From Ignavibacteria bacterium (GTDB taxonomy: Bacteria; Bacteroidota; Ignavibacteria; Tepidaquicellales; Tepidaquicellaceae): a stretch of 64,000 nucleotides of DNA. Below the pieces are notes generated by a model. The model did no database searches. It was not told the DNA's origin and saw nothing but the letters and a program-made list of their open reading frames with translations. The DNA is taken from the NCBI GenBank assembly GCA_019187405.1, contig JABAQZ010000001.1, positions 164,856-228,855 of the forward strand, given 5' to 3'. The position numbers and the translations under genes are program-made. Positions within the stretch are counted from its first letter, which is position 1. Each line of letters starts with the position of its first letter. Below, piece by piece: positions 27,459 through 35,530 of the stretch.

Positions 27459-28493
27459 TTATTTTTTTAAAAAAAGAATTACAATAGCTGTTACAACAAG
27501 ATTTAAAATTCCGAGAGGAAGCATTACTTTCCAACCAAGATTCATCAGCTGATCATAACGGAATCTGGGAAGTGTCCACCTGACCCAAATGAAAAACAAA
27601 ACCATGAATGTAACTTTTGCAGTAAATGTCAACACCTGTAAAATGCTGACAAGCATTGGAGGTAAACCGAAATCCTGAAGATAAGGAAACTGCCATCCGC
27701 CAAGGAATAATGTTACTATCATTGCCGATGAAACTATTACGTTTGCATATTCTGCAAGAAAAAATAAAGCAAACTTCATGCTTGAATATTCAGTATGATA
27801 ACCGCCGACAAGCTCCTGTTCGGCTTCCGGAAGGTCAAAAGGCGTTCTGTTGGTTTCTGCAAATGCAGATGTAAGGAATATAACAAATCCCAAAGGTTGT
27901 AAGATACAGTTCCATTTCCATCCTGCCTGATTTCCTACAATTGTATCAAGCTCAAGCGAGCCGTTCATAAGAATTATTGCAATAACTGATAATCCCATGG
28001 AAAGTTCATAACTGATCATCTGTGCTGAAGATCTTAAACCTCCCAGCAAAGAATATTTATTGTTTGATGACCAGCCGCTTAAAGTTACTCCGTAAACTCC
28101 GAGTGATGCCATGGCAAGAAAATACAGAATTCCCATGTTTACGTCCGCAATCTGCAGCTTTATAACCGTGTCTCCGATTGTAATTGTATCGCCGAAAGGA
28201 ATAACTGCAAAAGTGGAGAGAGCGACTATTATTGAAATTACAGGCGCAAGTGAATGTATGAACTTATTTGCATGTGTAGGTACAATGTCTTCCTTTAAAA
28301 GCAGTTTTATGACGTCAACAAGAGGTTGAAGCAATCCCTCCGGACCTACTCTGTTAGGTCCGAGACGATTCTGAATAAAAGCAGAGACTCTTCTTTCGGC
28401 ATAAACTGTATATGCGACAGCAGTAAGCAGAACCAACTCTACAACGGCTATTTTTGAAAGAATTATTATTAAATTAATAATATATCCAGGCAT
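27459..28493 (-). CDS. nuoH: NADH-quinone oxidoreductase subunit H
   Basis: NuoH is the membrane subunit of complex I that helps form the quinone site. The 344-residue product has YAERRVSAFIQNRLGPNRVG, FAETNRTPFDLPEAEQELVG with the GYHTEYSSMKFALFFLAEY block, and a C-terminal WVRWTLPRFRYDQLMNLGW, all diagnostic. An upstream TTG (28517) would add 8 residues, but the ATG at 28493 fits the family. No other nuo gene is in the window, and it heads a run of envelope genes, so it is split off from any nuo operon or is the last gene of one on another part of the genome. Confidence 0.97.
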   Translation of the reverse strand: MPGYIINLIIILSKIAVVELVLLTAVAYTVYAERRVSAFIQNRLGPNRVGPEGLLQPLVDVIKLLLKEDIVPTHANKFIHSLAPVISIIVALSTFAVIPFGDTITIGDTVIKLQIADVNMGILYFLAMASLGVYGVTLSGWSSNNKYSLLGGLRSSAQMISYELSMGLSVIAIILMNGSLELDTIVGNQAGWKWNCILQPLGFVIFLTSAFAETNRTPFDLPEAEQELVGGYHTEYSSMKFALFFLAEYANVIVSSAMIVTLFLGGWQFPYLQDFGLPPMLVSILQVLTFTAKVTFMVLFFIWVRWTLPRFRYDQLMNLGWKVMLPLGILNLVVTAIVILFLKK

Positions 28494-28629
28494 TTTTAAA
28501 AAACTTGAGTGTCTCAAAATCTGAAAAATAAAATTAATTATAAATACAAATATCAGGATTATTTTAATCTTCTCTGTATAATTTGAAATTTAGTTTTATT
28601 AATTTTGCCATAAAATTAATTAATTTTAA

Positions 28630-29586
28630 ATGTCAGAAAATAAACAACAACCTAGTGGTTTAAAGCTATGGCTTATGGCAGCCAGAGCATATTCGTTTCC
28701 TGCTTCGATTATTCCGGTACTTTTTGGTTCGGTGCTGGCTGTATTGCTCAATCCCGGAATAAAATTTAATTTTTTATATTTTTTTCTTACTCTGATTGGG
28801 TGTATTTTTGTTCATGTTGGTACAAATATAATTAATGATATTTTTGATTTTGAAAAAGGCATCGATAAAGAAGATAAGGAATTGGGAATTCCTCACGGCG
28901 GCTCGATGGTATTATCAATGGGACTTGTCAGTATGAAGAAGATGAAAATAGCGGCAATGATTTCATTGTTAATAGCTTTTGCCATTGGTGTATTTCTTTA
29001 TATTCAATCCGGTATCTGGATTTTATATCTTTCATTGTTCGGTCTGTTGTCGGCAATTTTTTATACGGCAAAACCGCTCGCACTGAAGTATAAAGCTCTT
29101 GGAGATATTCAGGTAATCATTTCCTTCGGACTCGGAATGACTTTGGGATCATATATAGTGCAGACGGGAAGTTTTTCGTGGCTTCCATTGCTGTTTGCCA
29201 TACCAATTGGTTTGCTGATTGATGCAATATTGCATTCAAACAATATAAGAGACATTAACTTCGACGGTAAGTTCGGCGTAAAAACACTGCCGATTCTCAT
29301 CGGTGAAAAAATGTCGGTGAAAGTTTATTATGTTCTTATTCTTGGCGCATATCTTTGTCTGATTATTTTTGTCGCACTCGGTATGCTGCCATGGTTTGCA
29401 TTGCTTTCATTGATTACTCTTCCGCTTGCACTGAAACTTGTTAAAATGTCGGATGGATTTCCTCCGGATGGCATTGCGAGATTTGAGTACGGAACAAAGC
29501 ACATCATGATGACTGCTCAGCTCAACATGATGTTTGGACTGACACTTGTGCTTGGTCTATTGATTTCATATTTGTTCTTTGTTTAA
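28630..29586 (+). CDS. menA: 1,4-dihydroxy-2-naphthoate polyprenyltransferase
   Basis: MenA attaches the isoprenoid tail in menaquinone synthesis. The 318-residue membrane protein has the first prenyl-binding motif NIINDIFDFEKGIDKEDKE (NDxxD), the second Asp-rich motif SNNIRDINFDGKFGVKTL, and LKYKALGDIQVIISFG between them, with about nine hydrophobic segments. It is divergent from nuoH, so a shared regulation with respiration is possible. It ends 30 bp from the convergent RING protein gene. Confidence 0.92.
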   Translation: MSENKQQPSGLKLWLMAARAYSFPASIIPVLFGSVLAVLLNPGIKFNFLYFFLTLIGCIFVHVGTNIINDIFDFEKGIDKEDKELGIPHGGSMVLSMGLVSMKKMKIAAMISLLIAFAIGVFLYIQSGIWILYLSLFGLLSAIFYTAKPLALKYKALGDIQVIISFGLGMTLGSYIVQTGSFSWLPLLFAIPIGLLIDAILHSNNIRDINFDGKFGVKTLPILIGEKMSVKVYYVLILGAYLCLIIFVALGMLPWFALLSLITLPLALKLVKMSDGFPPDGIARFEYGTKHIMMTAQLNMMFGLTLVLGLLISYLFFV

Positions 29587-29616
29587 ATAGTAAGCAAAAC
29601 TTTACAGCGGATTTAC

Positions 29617-30519
29617 CTAATCAAGAATCTCACGGTAGATTTTCCAATCGCCGTTTGTTTCTTCGCCTTTGTAAACACGAAGTGTTTTTAATCCGTTTTC
29701 TGTAAACTTACCTGATTTATAACTTTGCTCAAACTGAACTTTCCTATCATTTTCATCAGTGGTTGAGTCTGATATTATCCTGAAACGACTGAATTTCAGT
29801 TCCATATCGTTTTGTGACTTAAAAGTAGATTCAAGCTTTTTCAATCTTTCTTCTGAGTCTGCGGATTTTCCGTTCTTCCCATAAAATTTGTAATCATCTG
29901 TCAGATATGTTTTCATTTTTTCCGTATCCTTGTCCTGCCAGGCTTTTTGCCAGTTTTCTACCGTGCTTCTGATTCTGTAATCATCCGATGAAAAATATTC
30001 GTCAAGTTTTGAATAGCTGAGGTAAGTCAGATATCCCACTGCAGCCGTAACGAAGACAATGCTTACAAGTGTCATTAAAAATCTCCTTCTGGAAAAATCA
30101 GCTTTTTCTTTATATCTTTTTTTGAATTCTTTTTCAAACTCTTTTTTTGCTTCGTCAAACCGCTTCTCTTTTAAGTTATATCCGCAAAACCTGCAATAAA
30201 CAGATTTGTCTTCAATTTCATTATTGCAGTTAGGACATTTTATAAATTTTTTTTCGATAGTTTCATTTAGAGATCTTGCAATCTGCTCCGGGGTAAGGTT
30301 TCCTACATCTTCGGCTTGAAGTGAAATTGATTTTTCGGTGTTAGGGTTTTCGGAACATCCGTAAGTAGTGCATCCTTTATTTTCATCCCAGCATTCTCTG
30401 TGATGAGGCGTGCCGCAGGAAGAACAAACAATAAAGTCTGCACCTGCTTTTATTTTTGACTGACAGTAAGGGCAAGTCTTGTTTTTAATGAAATCATATT
30501 TACTTTTCCCTTCTTTCAA
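29617..30519 (-). CDS. membrane protein with prokaryotic RING finger, zinc ribbon and NTF2-like domain
   Basis: In the 300-residue product, residues 16-55 form a RING-like treble clef: Cys16/Cys19, Cys32/Cys35, His39 or His40, Cys43, Cys50, Cys55 (CPYCQ, CSSCGTPHHREC, GCTTYGC), matching the Prok-RING_1 family. Residues 95-112 are a zinc ribbon (CPNCNNEI, CRFCGYNL). A charged helix follows, then one transmembrane helix (about 147-168). The C-terminal part (about 180-300) is like NTF2/SnoaL-fold domains (STVENWQKAWQDKDTEKMKT). With the fingers N-terminal, they should lie in the cytoplasm and the C-terminal domain outside. It overlaps the E1-like gene by 4 nt. An E3-like role in conjugation is inference. 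Confidence 0.8.
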   Translation of the reverse strand: MKEGKSKYDFIKNKTCPYCQSKIKAGADFIVCSSCGTPHHRECWDENKGCTTYGCSENPNTEKSISLQAEDVGNLTPEQIARSLNETIEKKFIKCPNCNNEIEDKSVYCRFCGYNLKEKRFDEAKKEFEKEFKKRYKEKADFSRRRFLMTLVSIVFVTAAVGYLTYLSYSKLDEYFSSDDYRIRSTVENWQKAWQDKDTEKMKTYLTDDYKFYGKNGKSADSEERLKKLESTFKSQNDMELKFSRFRIISDSTTDENDRKVQFEQSYKSGKFTENGLKTLRVYKGEETNGDWKIYREILD

Positions 30520-31688
30520 GAATGCTGTTTAAATATTTCATGTCTCGTAAATTCCAACTGAATTTCTTTTTCATCTTTTCTCAAAGTAAAAATGTCATTA
30601 AAAGGAATTTTCAGTTCGGTAAGCTTTTTACCGGAAAATTTTTCCGAAATATCATTTATCGGTTTCAGAGAATGAAAAGATCTTATTTTAAAAAATTCTT
30701 CCTTATTTTTTTTTACATCTTTAGCCGACATCAGATTCATGTTGCCGAAATATTTTTTTGAAGTATTTGAATTTTCATCATGGAGTTCATAGACAACTTC
30801 ATTGTTGAATTCAACGATGAAATTCATATCTCCGAAAATACGCTTTCCGGCTTCGAATATGTCAATAAGCTTTGCCTCGCTGAAATTTTGTTTTTCGGTA
30901 AAAATATTGTCATAAGTATAATGAGACGGACAATCTTCATTTCTTTGGTAAGTTACTATGTATGAGTCATTGTTGTTTCCGGTGAATACAAATCCTTTTC
31001 CTTCAAGCAAAAGATTTTCTTTTCTGTTGTGAAGATACTTGACTGCTTCCTGCACCTGAATTCCGCCAATGATCGATGCCGCAGTAGGTGTAGTGGGAAT
31101 TTTTCCTTCTGAAATTTCGTCTATTCCAAGCAGCATGCAGGATTTTCTTTTATTGAGGATTTTGTAATCCGTTTCAGACATTGTGCATTCATAACATGCA
31201 CTGCCGGGAGGTACAAACATTCTCGCGACTCCGGTTAGTGATTCAATCGCTCCGTCAATCCACGGACGGTTTACTTTCCAGCAAATTCTGTTTATGTATA
31301 ACCGGGCTTCGCGGTTGTCCAATCCGCATATTACAATATCAAAATTTCTAAACTCTCCTTCGCCAATGTTGAAAATATTTCCAATAAAATATTTTATACT
31401 AATCTCATTGTTGATTTCCTTTGCTCTATTACAAATCACTTCGGCTTTCGGTTTTCCAAGATCCTCTTTCCGGAAAAGAACGCTCCTTGTGAGATTGCTC
31501 AATTCCACATTGTCCATATCAGCAACGAAAATATTCCCGACACCGAGCATTGCAAGATTCTTGACTATTTCATTGCCAAGCGCGCCGCATCCGGCAACAA
31601 AAATTTTTGCGCTTGATAGGATTTTCTGATCCCACCATGGAATTAATTCAAGCCTCGAATACCTTTCGTCGCTGATATCTATCTTCAT
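30516..31688 (-). CDS. E1-like (ThiF/UBA) ubiquitin-like protein activating enzyme
   Basis: The 390-residue product has the ThiF/E1 adenylation fold: ATP loop AGCGALGNE (33-39), DMDNVELSNLTRSVLF with Asp58 and Arg68, and Asp124 in CGLDNREAR. Zinc ligands are Cys165/Cys168 (CYEC) and probably Cys253/His256 (EDCPSH). Cys184 (KSCMLLGI) sits where eukaryotic E1 enzymes carry the thioester Cys. PTTPTAASIIGGIQVQEAVK is a helix block shared by E1-like proteins. The last 125 residues are of unknown fold. It should adenylate the C-terminal Gly of a ubiquitin-like partner, for which 32619-32888 is the obvious candidate. A sulfur-carrier role (MoeB/ThiF type) is the alternative. Confidence 0.88.
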   Translation of the reverse strand: MKIDISDERYSRLELIPWWDQKILSSAKIFVAGCGALGNEIVKNLAMLGVGNIFVADMDNVELSNLTRSVLFRKEDLGKPKAEVICNRAKEINNEISIKYFIGNIFNIGEGEFRNFDIVICGLDNREARLYINRICWKVNRPWIDGAIESLTGVARMFVPPGSACYECTMSETDYKILNKRKSCMLLGIDEISEGKIPTTPTAASIIGGIQVQEAVKYLHNRKENLLLEGKGFVFTGNNNDSYIVTYQRNEDCPSHYTYDNIFTEKQNFSEAKLIDIFEAGKRIFGDMNFIVEFNNEVVYELHDENSNTSKKYFGNMNLMSAKDVKKNKEEFFKIRSFHSLKPINDISEKFSGKKLTELKIPFNDIFTLRKDEKEIQLEFTRHEIFKQHS

Positions 31689-31785
31689 CCAGTTTAAATT
31701 TTCTAAAAATATCTGAAATTGTATTCAAGTAAAATGTTATTTTAAAGTCGCCGGACAAAAAAAAATTTCTCTTTTGAAATTTGTA

Positions 31786-32562
31786 TTACGGTAGAAATTT
31801 TCTGAATTTTGAATTGCCTACTACTTCACGCAGCTCGTCATAATTAAGTATAATATTGCTGAGCTTTTCAGGAATGATCTTTGTAAGAGAAGTTTTTACG
31901 GGTTGACTCTCAAGTCCCAGATATCTAAACACCCGGTCAGCCGTTTTCTGATGACAGGAATTATCGAGCAGATCCGATTCATAATCAATGTTGACGTAAG
32001 ATACGTTCGTCAGACTTTCTTCTTCTTGTTTTTCCAGCTGTTCAAAATAATTCATCACATCCATAAGATGCCTGCAGTCAACAGTGAATTTTTCATGCGA
32101 AAAATCTTTTCCGTTTCTTAAATGAAACACTTTTGTTTTGTTTGACAATAATCCGGATAAAGTATGGTTGAGAATGTTGCTCCGTCTCAGATAAATTATT
32201 TTCCAGCCGGAAGATTCCAGCTTTTTCAAAAACTTTCCGATATTTTTATAATCATGTTCGTTTTTAAGCTGTTCGATTTTCATTTTAAAACCGTAAACAG
32301 GTTTCCTTCTAAACGAAGCCCTTTTGCTGCAGCTTTTTATGTACACAAAAGGAAATTTTATTTTTGTTTTTGTTTCGGATATGTTGAAAATTTCATTATC
32401 ACAGAATATACCGGGATGTGAGTTGAGCAGCTCCGTTAATACCGTACTTCCGGTTCTGCCTTTTGTATAAATGACAAATTTAATTTCAGGCAGTTTTGTA
32501 AATGGATATAGCGCGTTGAAATACCTGAGCTGTTTTAGTTTTTTTTTAAATCTCAGTAACAT
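31786..32562 (-). CDS. P-loop sulfotransferase family protein
   Basis: The 258-residue product has the sulfotransferase 5' PAPS-binding loop in IYTKGRTGSTVLTELLNSHP, followed by GIFCDNEIFN. RRSNILNHTLSGLLSNKTK is the expected 3' phosphate-binding region. Such enzymes transfer sulfate from PAPS to sugars, lipids or proteins. No signal peptide or clear membrane helix is seen; the basic N-terminus (LLRFKKKLKQLR) may be membrane-near. It lies between the ubiquitin-like gene (56 bp) and the E1-like gene (97 bp), on the same strand. Whether it belongs to their pathway is unknown. Confidence 0.75.
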   Translation of the reverse strand: MLLRFKKKLKQLRYFNALYPFTKLPEIKFVIYTKGRTGSTVLTELLNSHPGIFCDNEIFNISETKTKIKFPFVYIKSCSKRASFRRKPVYGFKMKIEQLKNEHDYKNIGKFLKKLESSGWKIIYLRRSNILNHTLSGLLSNKTKVFHLRNGKDFSHEKFTVDCRHLMDVMNYFEQLEKQEEESLTNVSYVNIDYESDLLDNSCHQKTADRVFRYLGLESQPVKTSLTKIIPEKLSNIILNYDELREVVGNSKFRKFLP

Positions 32563-32618
32563 TTTATAAAATATGAAACTGTTTCAAAGGAATATTAATG
32601 GATAAGTTCAGAAAAGAT

Positions 32619-32888
32619 TTAACCAGCGGTAATTTCCGGATGAAGACGGAGGACATCCCCTTCTTTAACGCCTGCTTCCGCAAGTGTCTGATTTTCCGTA
32701 AGCTGTTTTCCTGATGCTTTGTGATGAAACTTATACGACAAAGGCTCGCCATCCGGACCCGTTAAAGGCATTTTCATTTTCGGAAGCAAAACCTCCATTA
32801 TTTTTTTGACTGAAGCATCGTCCGGAAGCGTTGCAAGCTGCTCCTTGTTTCCTGTAGCGTCAACTATTGTAATATTAATTCTTGCCAT
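32619..32888 (-). CDS. small ubiquitin-like (beta-grasp) protein ending in glycine
   Basis: The 89-residue protein has the order of a ubiquitin-like fold: strand ARINITIVDATG, strand EQLATLPDDASVKKIMEVLL (strand then helix), strand SYKFHHKASGKQLTENQTLAE and end GVKEGDVLRLHPEITAG. It resembles YukD/EsaB-type and other bacterial ubiquitin-like proteins. Its last residue is Gly89 (ITAG then stop), so the C-terminus is ready for activation without a protease. A double Gly is not present. It begins a same-strand cluster with a sulfotransferase, an E1-like enzyme and a RING protein. Confidence 0.8.
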   Translation of the reverse strand: MARINITIVDATGNKEQLATLPDDASVKKIMEVLLPKMKMPLTGPDGEPLSYKFHHKASGKQLTENQTLAEAGVKEGDVLRLHPEITAG

Positions 32889-33310
32889 TGTGATGCAATT
32901 TAAAAATTATACTTCATTTATTAAATGATAATCTTATATAAAATTTTAAACAATCGAAGTCATTTAATTTATATGTTATCCGGTTATTTGATAGAGTTAT
33001 GATTATTATAAAGAAGAATATTTGTAGAATTTTAATTTTATCCGAATTATCTTACTAAAACAAAAATGAGTTCTTTAGAATAACTCAGAACAGCTTTGAG
33101 TTAAATGTCTTTTTATTTCTCCGTGATAAATTAAACATGTTCGTTTCGGATAAACTCGTTAATCAGAAAATTAATTATCACAGAAATTAATAAGCCATGT
33201 AAAGAAATTCAAAATTGTAAATATTAGTTTGATTCAAAATTGTCTATAGTCTTGAAAATTAAATTCAATATTAGTTGACTAATTGATCCCAAAATAAATT
33301 TTCCATCCAA
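32889..33310. other. 422-bp AT-rich intergenic region, divergent promoters expected
   Basis: This lies between the starts of the ubiquitin-like gene (minus) and the exported metallo-hydrolase (plus), so it should carry two promoters. I see no open frame worth calling, no tRNA, and no clear TAnnTTTG promoter. A short inverted repeat TGAGTT/AACTCA at 33067-33087 has a 9-nt loop and could be an operator, or chance. Sequence is very AT-rich throughout. Confidence 0.6.
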
Positions 33311-34939
33311 ATGCAAAAAAAAATAATTTTATTTATTGTCTTATACTTTTTTTGTTATTCTCTATCGTGCGGTAAAATTAAAAATTTTCCGAATTTTAAT
33401 AATTCTTCGGATAAATTAAGTGTTACCGTTTTCGGCGGCGCAGAGAGAGTTTCCGGTTCGCTGACGCTGCTTGAAGCAGGAAACAAACGATATCTAATCG
33501 ATTGCGGACTTTATTATCCCGAGGGCGAAGGCGAATACGAAGAGCGACAAAACAAAGCAGATGCGCTTAATTCAGCTTTGCCGGTTGATGCTGCATCAAT
33601 TGATGCAATATTTATTACACATTCTCATCTCGATCATATAGGCAGGATTCCGCTGATGTTTGAAAATGGATTTAAAGGAAAAATTTATTGCACAAATGCG
33701 ACAAAAATTATTCTGAGAGAAATGCTGCTTGAACAAATTCGTTATGATAATAAGGTAAGAGATTGGAAATTTTCCATAAACAGCATAAAGGAAGGTTATG
33801 ACGGAAATTCTTACGTAACTGCTCATTGGAATAATTGTGAATGGCAGAATAAAATAAGTCCGCGTAATTTAAGAGGAAAGATAAGCAAAAGATCCGAATT
33901 TCAAGAAGAACTCGGCATTGAAATCAGTCCCTGCCGTTCATGTGCAGAAATTATTGTTAACTTTATCATGCCAAATGTATCGGACTATAAATATTATACA
34001 GCATTAAATCCGGACAATAACGTCAAAGCTGTGTTTCTCGATGCGGGGCATATTCCCGGCTCGGCTTCAGTCTTGCTTGAAGTAAATCAGGGAAAAGGAA
34101 TTAGCAAAAAACTTTTGTTTTCGGGAGATGTAGGAAATTATCTCGGTCTTTTTCAAAACGGACCTGAACCTGTTCCGCAGGCAGATGCTATTTGGATGGA
34201 ATCGACATACGGAGCATACAAAAGAGATCAGGACATTAACCGTGAATTTTCAGAATTTAAATCTGATGTTGCCGGGGTTATTAATGGCGGAGGAACTGCC
34301 TGGATACCTGCATTTGCTCTGGACAGAACTCAAAAAATACTTTATCTGATTAAGAAAGCAAAAGAAGAAAATATCATACAGGAAAACATATCAATAATTT
34401 GTCCTTCTCCAACAGCGCTCGCAATCAGTGAGATTTATGAATCGGAATTCAGAAATAAAGATGGCTGGTTTAAGAAAGAGCTTTATGATGAAACGAAATT
34501 GTTACCTGAATTTATAACCAAACTCCCAGAAGTAATTCCAAAACCGTGCATATTAATTACAACCAGCGGTATGATGGATGCAGCATTTTCGGATAAACTT
34601 CTGAAACAACTGCTTCCCGACAAATCAACATCCGTATTTCTTGTCGGGTATCAGGATCCATGCACTCCGGGCGGTCAGCTTAAGCTGGATAAAAATGAAA
34701 TTCACTGGGGTGAAAATACAATAGAAGTTAATGCCGAAGTAAAAAACTATGGAGCATTTTCAGCACATGCCGATGCAAGGGATCTAAACCGATGGCTGTC
34801 AAATCAAAATAAAGATAAAGTAAAAATTTTTCTCATGCACGGAGAACTCTCGAAAATGAATGAACAAAAAGAAAATCTTTCCGGTGAAGGATTTAAAAAT
34901 GTATTTATTCCTGCCGAAGGAAAGACTTTTGATTTTTGA
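33311..34939 (+). CDS. metallo-beta-lactamase / beta-CASP hydrolase with N-terminal signal peptide
   Basis: The 542-residue protein has the MBL zinc motif THSHLDHIGR (near residue 103), the motif AGHIPGSASV, and ESTYG and SAHADARDL, which are typical of the beta-CASP branch (RNase J/CPSF73-like nucleases with the RNA-specificity domain GAFSAHAD). Unusually, the first 20 residues are a hydrophobic signal sequence ending SLSC, which could be a lipoprotein site with Cys20. That would place a presumed nucleic-acid enzyme outside the cytoplasm. The alternative is that the N-terminus is a membrane anchor or that translation starts later, near SVTVFGGAERV. It stands alone. Confidence 0.8.
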   Translation: MQKKIILFIVLYFFCYSLSCGKIKNFPNFNNSSDKLSVTVFGGAERVSGSLTLLEAGNKRYLIDCGLYYPEGEGEYEERQNKADALNSALPVDAASIDAIFITHSHLDHIGRIPLMFENGFKGKIYCTNATKIILREMLLEQIRYDNKVRDWKFSINSIKEGYDGNSYVTAHWNNCEWQNKISPRNLRGKISKRSEFQEELGIEISPCRSCAEIIVNFIMPNVSDYKYYTALNPDNNVKAVFLDAGHIPGSASVLLEVNQGKGISKKLLFSGDVGNYLGLFQNGPEPVPQADAIWMESTYGAYKRDQDINREFSEFKSDVAGVINGGGTAWIPAFALDRTQKILYLIKKAKEENIIQENISIICPSPTALAISEIYESEFRNKDGWFKKELYDETKLLPEFITKLPEVIPKPCILITTSGMMDAAFSDKLLKQLLPDKSTSVFLVGYQDPCTPGGQLKLDKNEIHWGENTIEVNAEVKNYGAFSAHADARDLNRWLSNQNKDKVKIFLMHGELSKMNEQKENLSGEGFKNVFIPAEGKTFDF

Positions 34940-35092
34940 TGAATGTGAATATAATATCTTTCTTATAATAAATTACATGGATTAATTTTTTTCCATCCTG
35001 AAATTTCCTATGATATAAATATCTTTAATTATTATATTCATTACCAAAAAAATTGCCCCGAATAAAATTTTCTGAATTCAAATATATAAAAA

Positions 35093-35530
35093 ATGTTAAA
35101 ATTAAATTTTGAAATTGAAATAAACGCTCCGGTAGAAAAAGTCTGGAAAGTATTATGGAATGACGATACTTACAGAAAATGGACAAGCGCTTTTACCGAA
35201 GGCTCGCATGCCGATTCAGACTGGAAAGAAGGCAGCCGCATACATTTCCTTGACGGTAATGGCAATGGAATGTACAGCGAAATTGCAAAAAAAATCCCCG
35301 CAAAGTTCATGTCATTCAGACATCTCGGCATTATTAAAGACGGCAAAGAACAGCCGGAAGATGAAGAAACAAAAGGATGGGCAGGAGCAACCGAAAACTA
35401 TACTCTTAAGGAAAAAGGAAAATCAACGGTTTTATCCATTGAACTCGATACCTCTGAAAATTACTCCGGCTACATGAAAAATGTATTTCCGAAAGCAATG
35501 GAAATCATAAAGTCTCTTTCTGAAGGCTGA
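35093..35530 (+). CDS. SRPBCC (START/AHSA1-like) domain protein
   Basis: The 145-residue product has the start FEIEINAPVEKVWKVLWNDD and YRKWTSAFTEGSHADSDWKE, the typical opening of the Activator of Hsp90 ATPase 1-like/SRPBCC fold, and the end ENYSGYMKNVFPKAMEIIKS, its C-terminal helix. These small hydrophobic-pocket proteins bind ligands or act on polyketide and steroid-like compounds. No function can be given. It lies downstream of the MBL gene by about 150 bp with its own ATG. Confidence 0.85.
   Translation: MLKLNFEIEINAPVEKVWKVLWNDDTYRKWTSAFTEGSHADSDWKEGSRIHFLDGNGNGMYSEIAKKIPAKFMSFRHLGIIKDGKEQPEDEETKGWAGATENYTLKEKGKSTVLSIELDTSENYSGYMKNVFPKAMEIIKSLSEG

Noticed and set aside
29617..32888. 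A complete ubiquitin pathway with E2 and JAB peptidase
   Set aside because: No gene in the window shows an E2 or JAB/MPN pattern; the claim is limited to the four genes seen.
33067..33087. Inverted repeat TGAGTT/AACTCA as a terminator
   Set aside because: No T-run follows, and the nearest genes diverge from this region, so no transcript should end here. Kept only as a possible operator.
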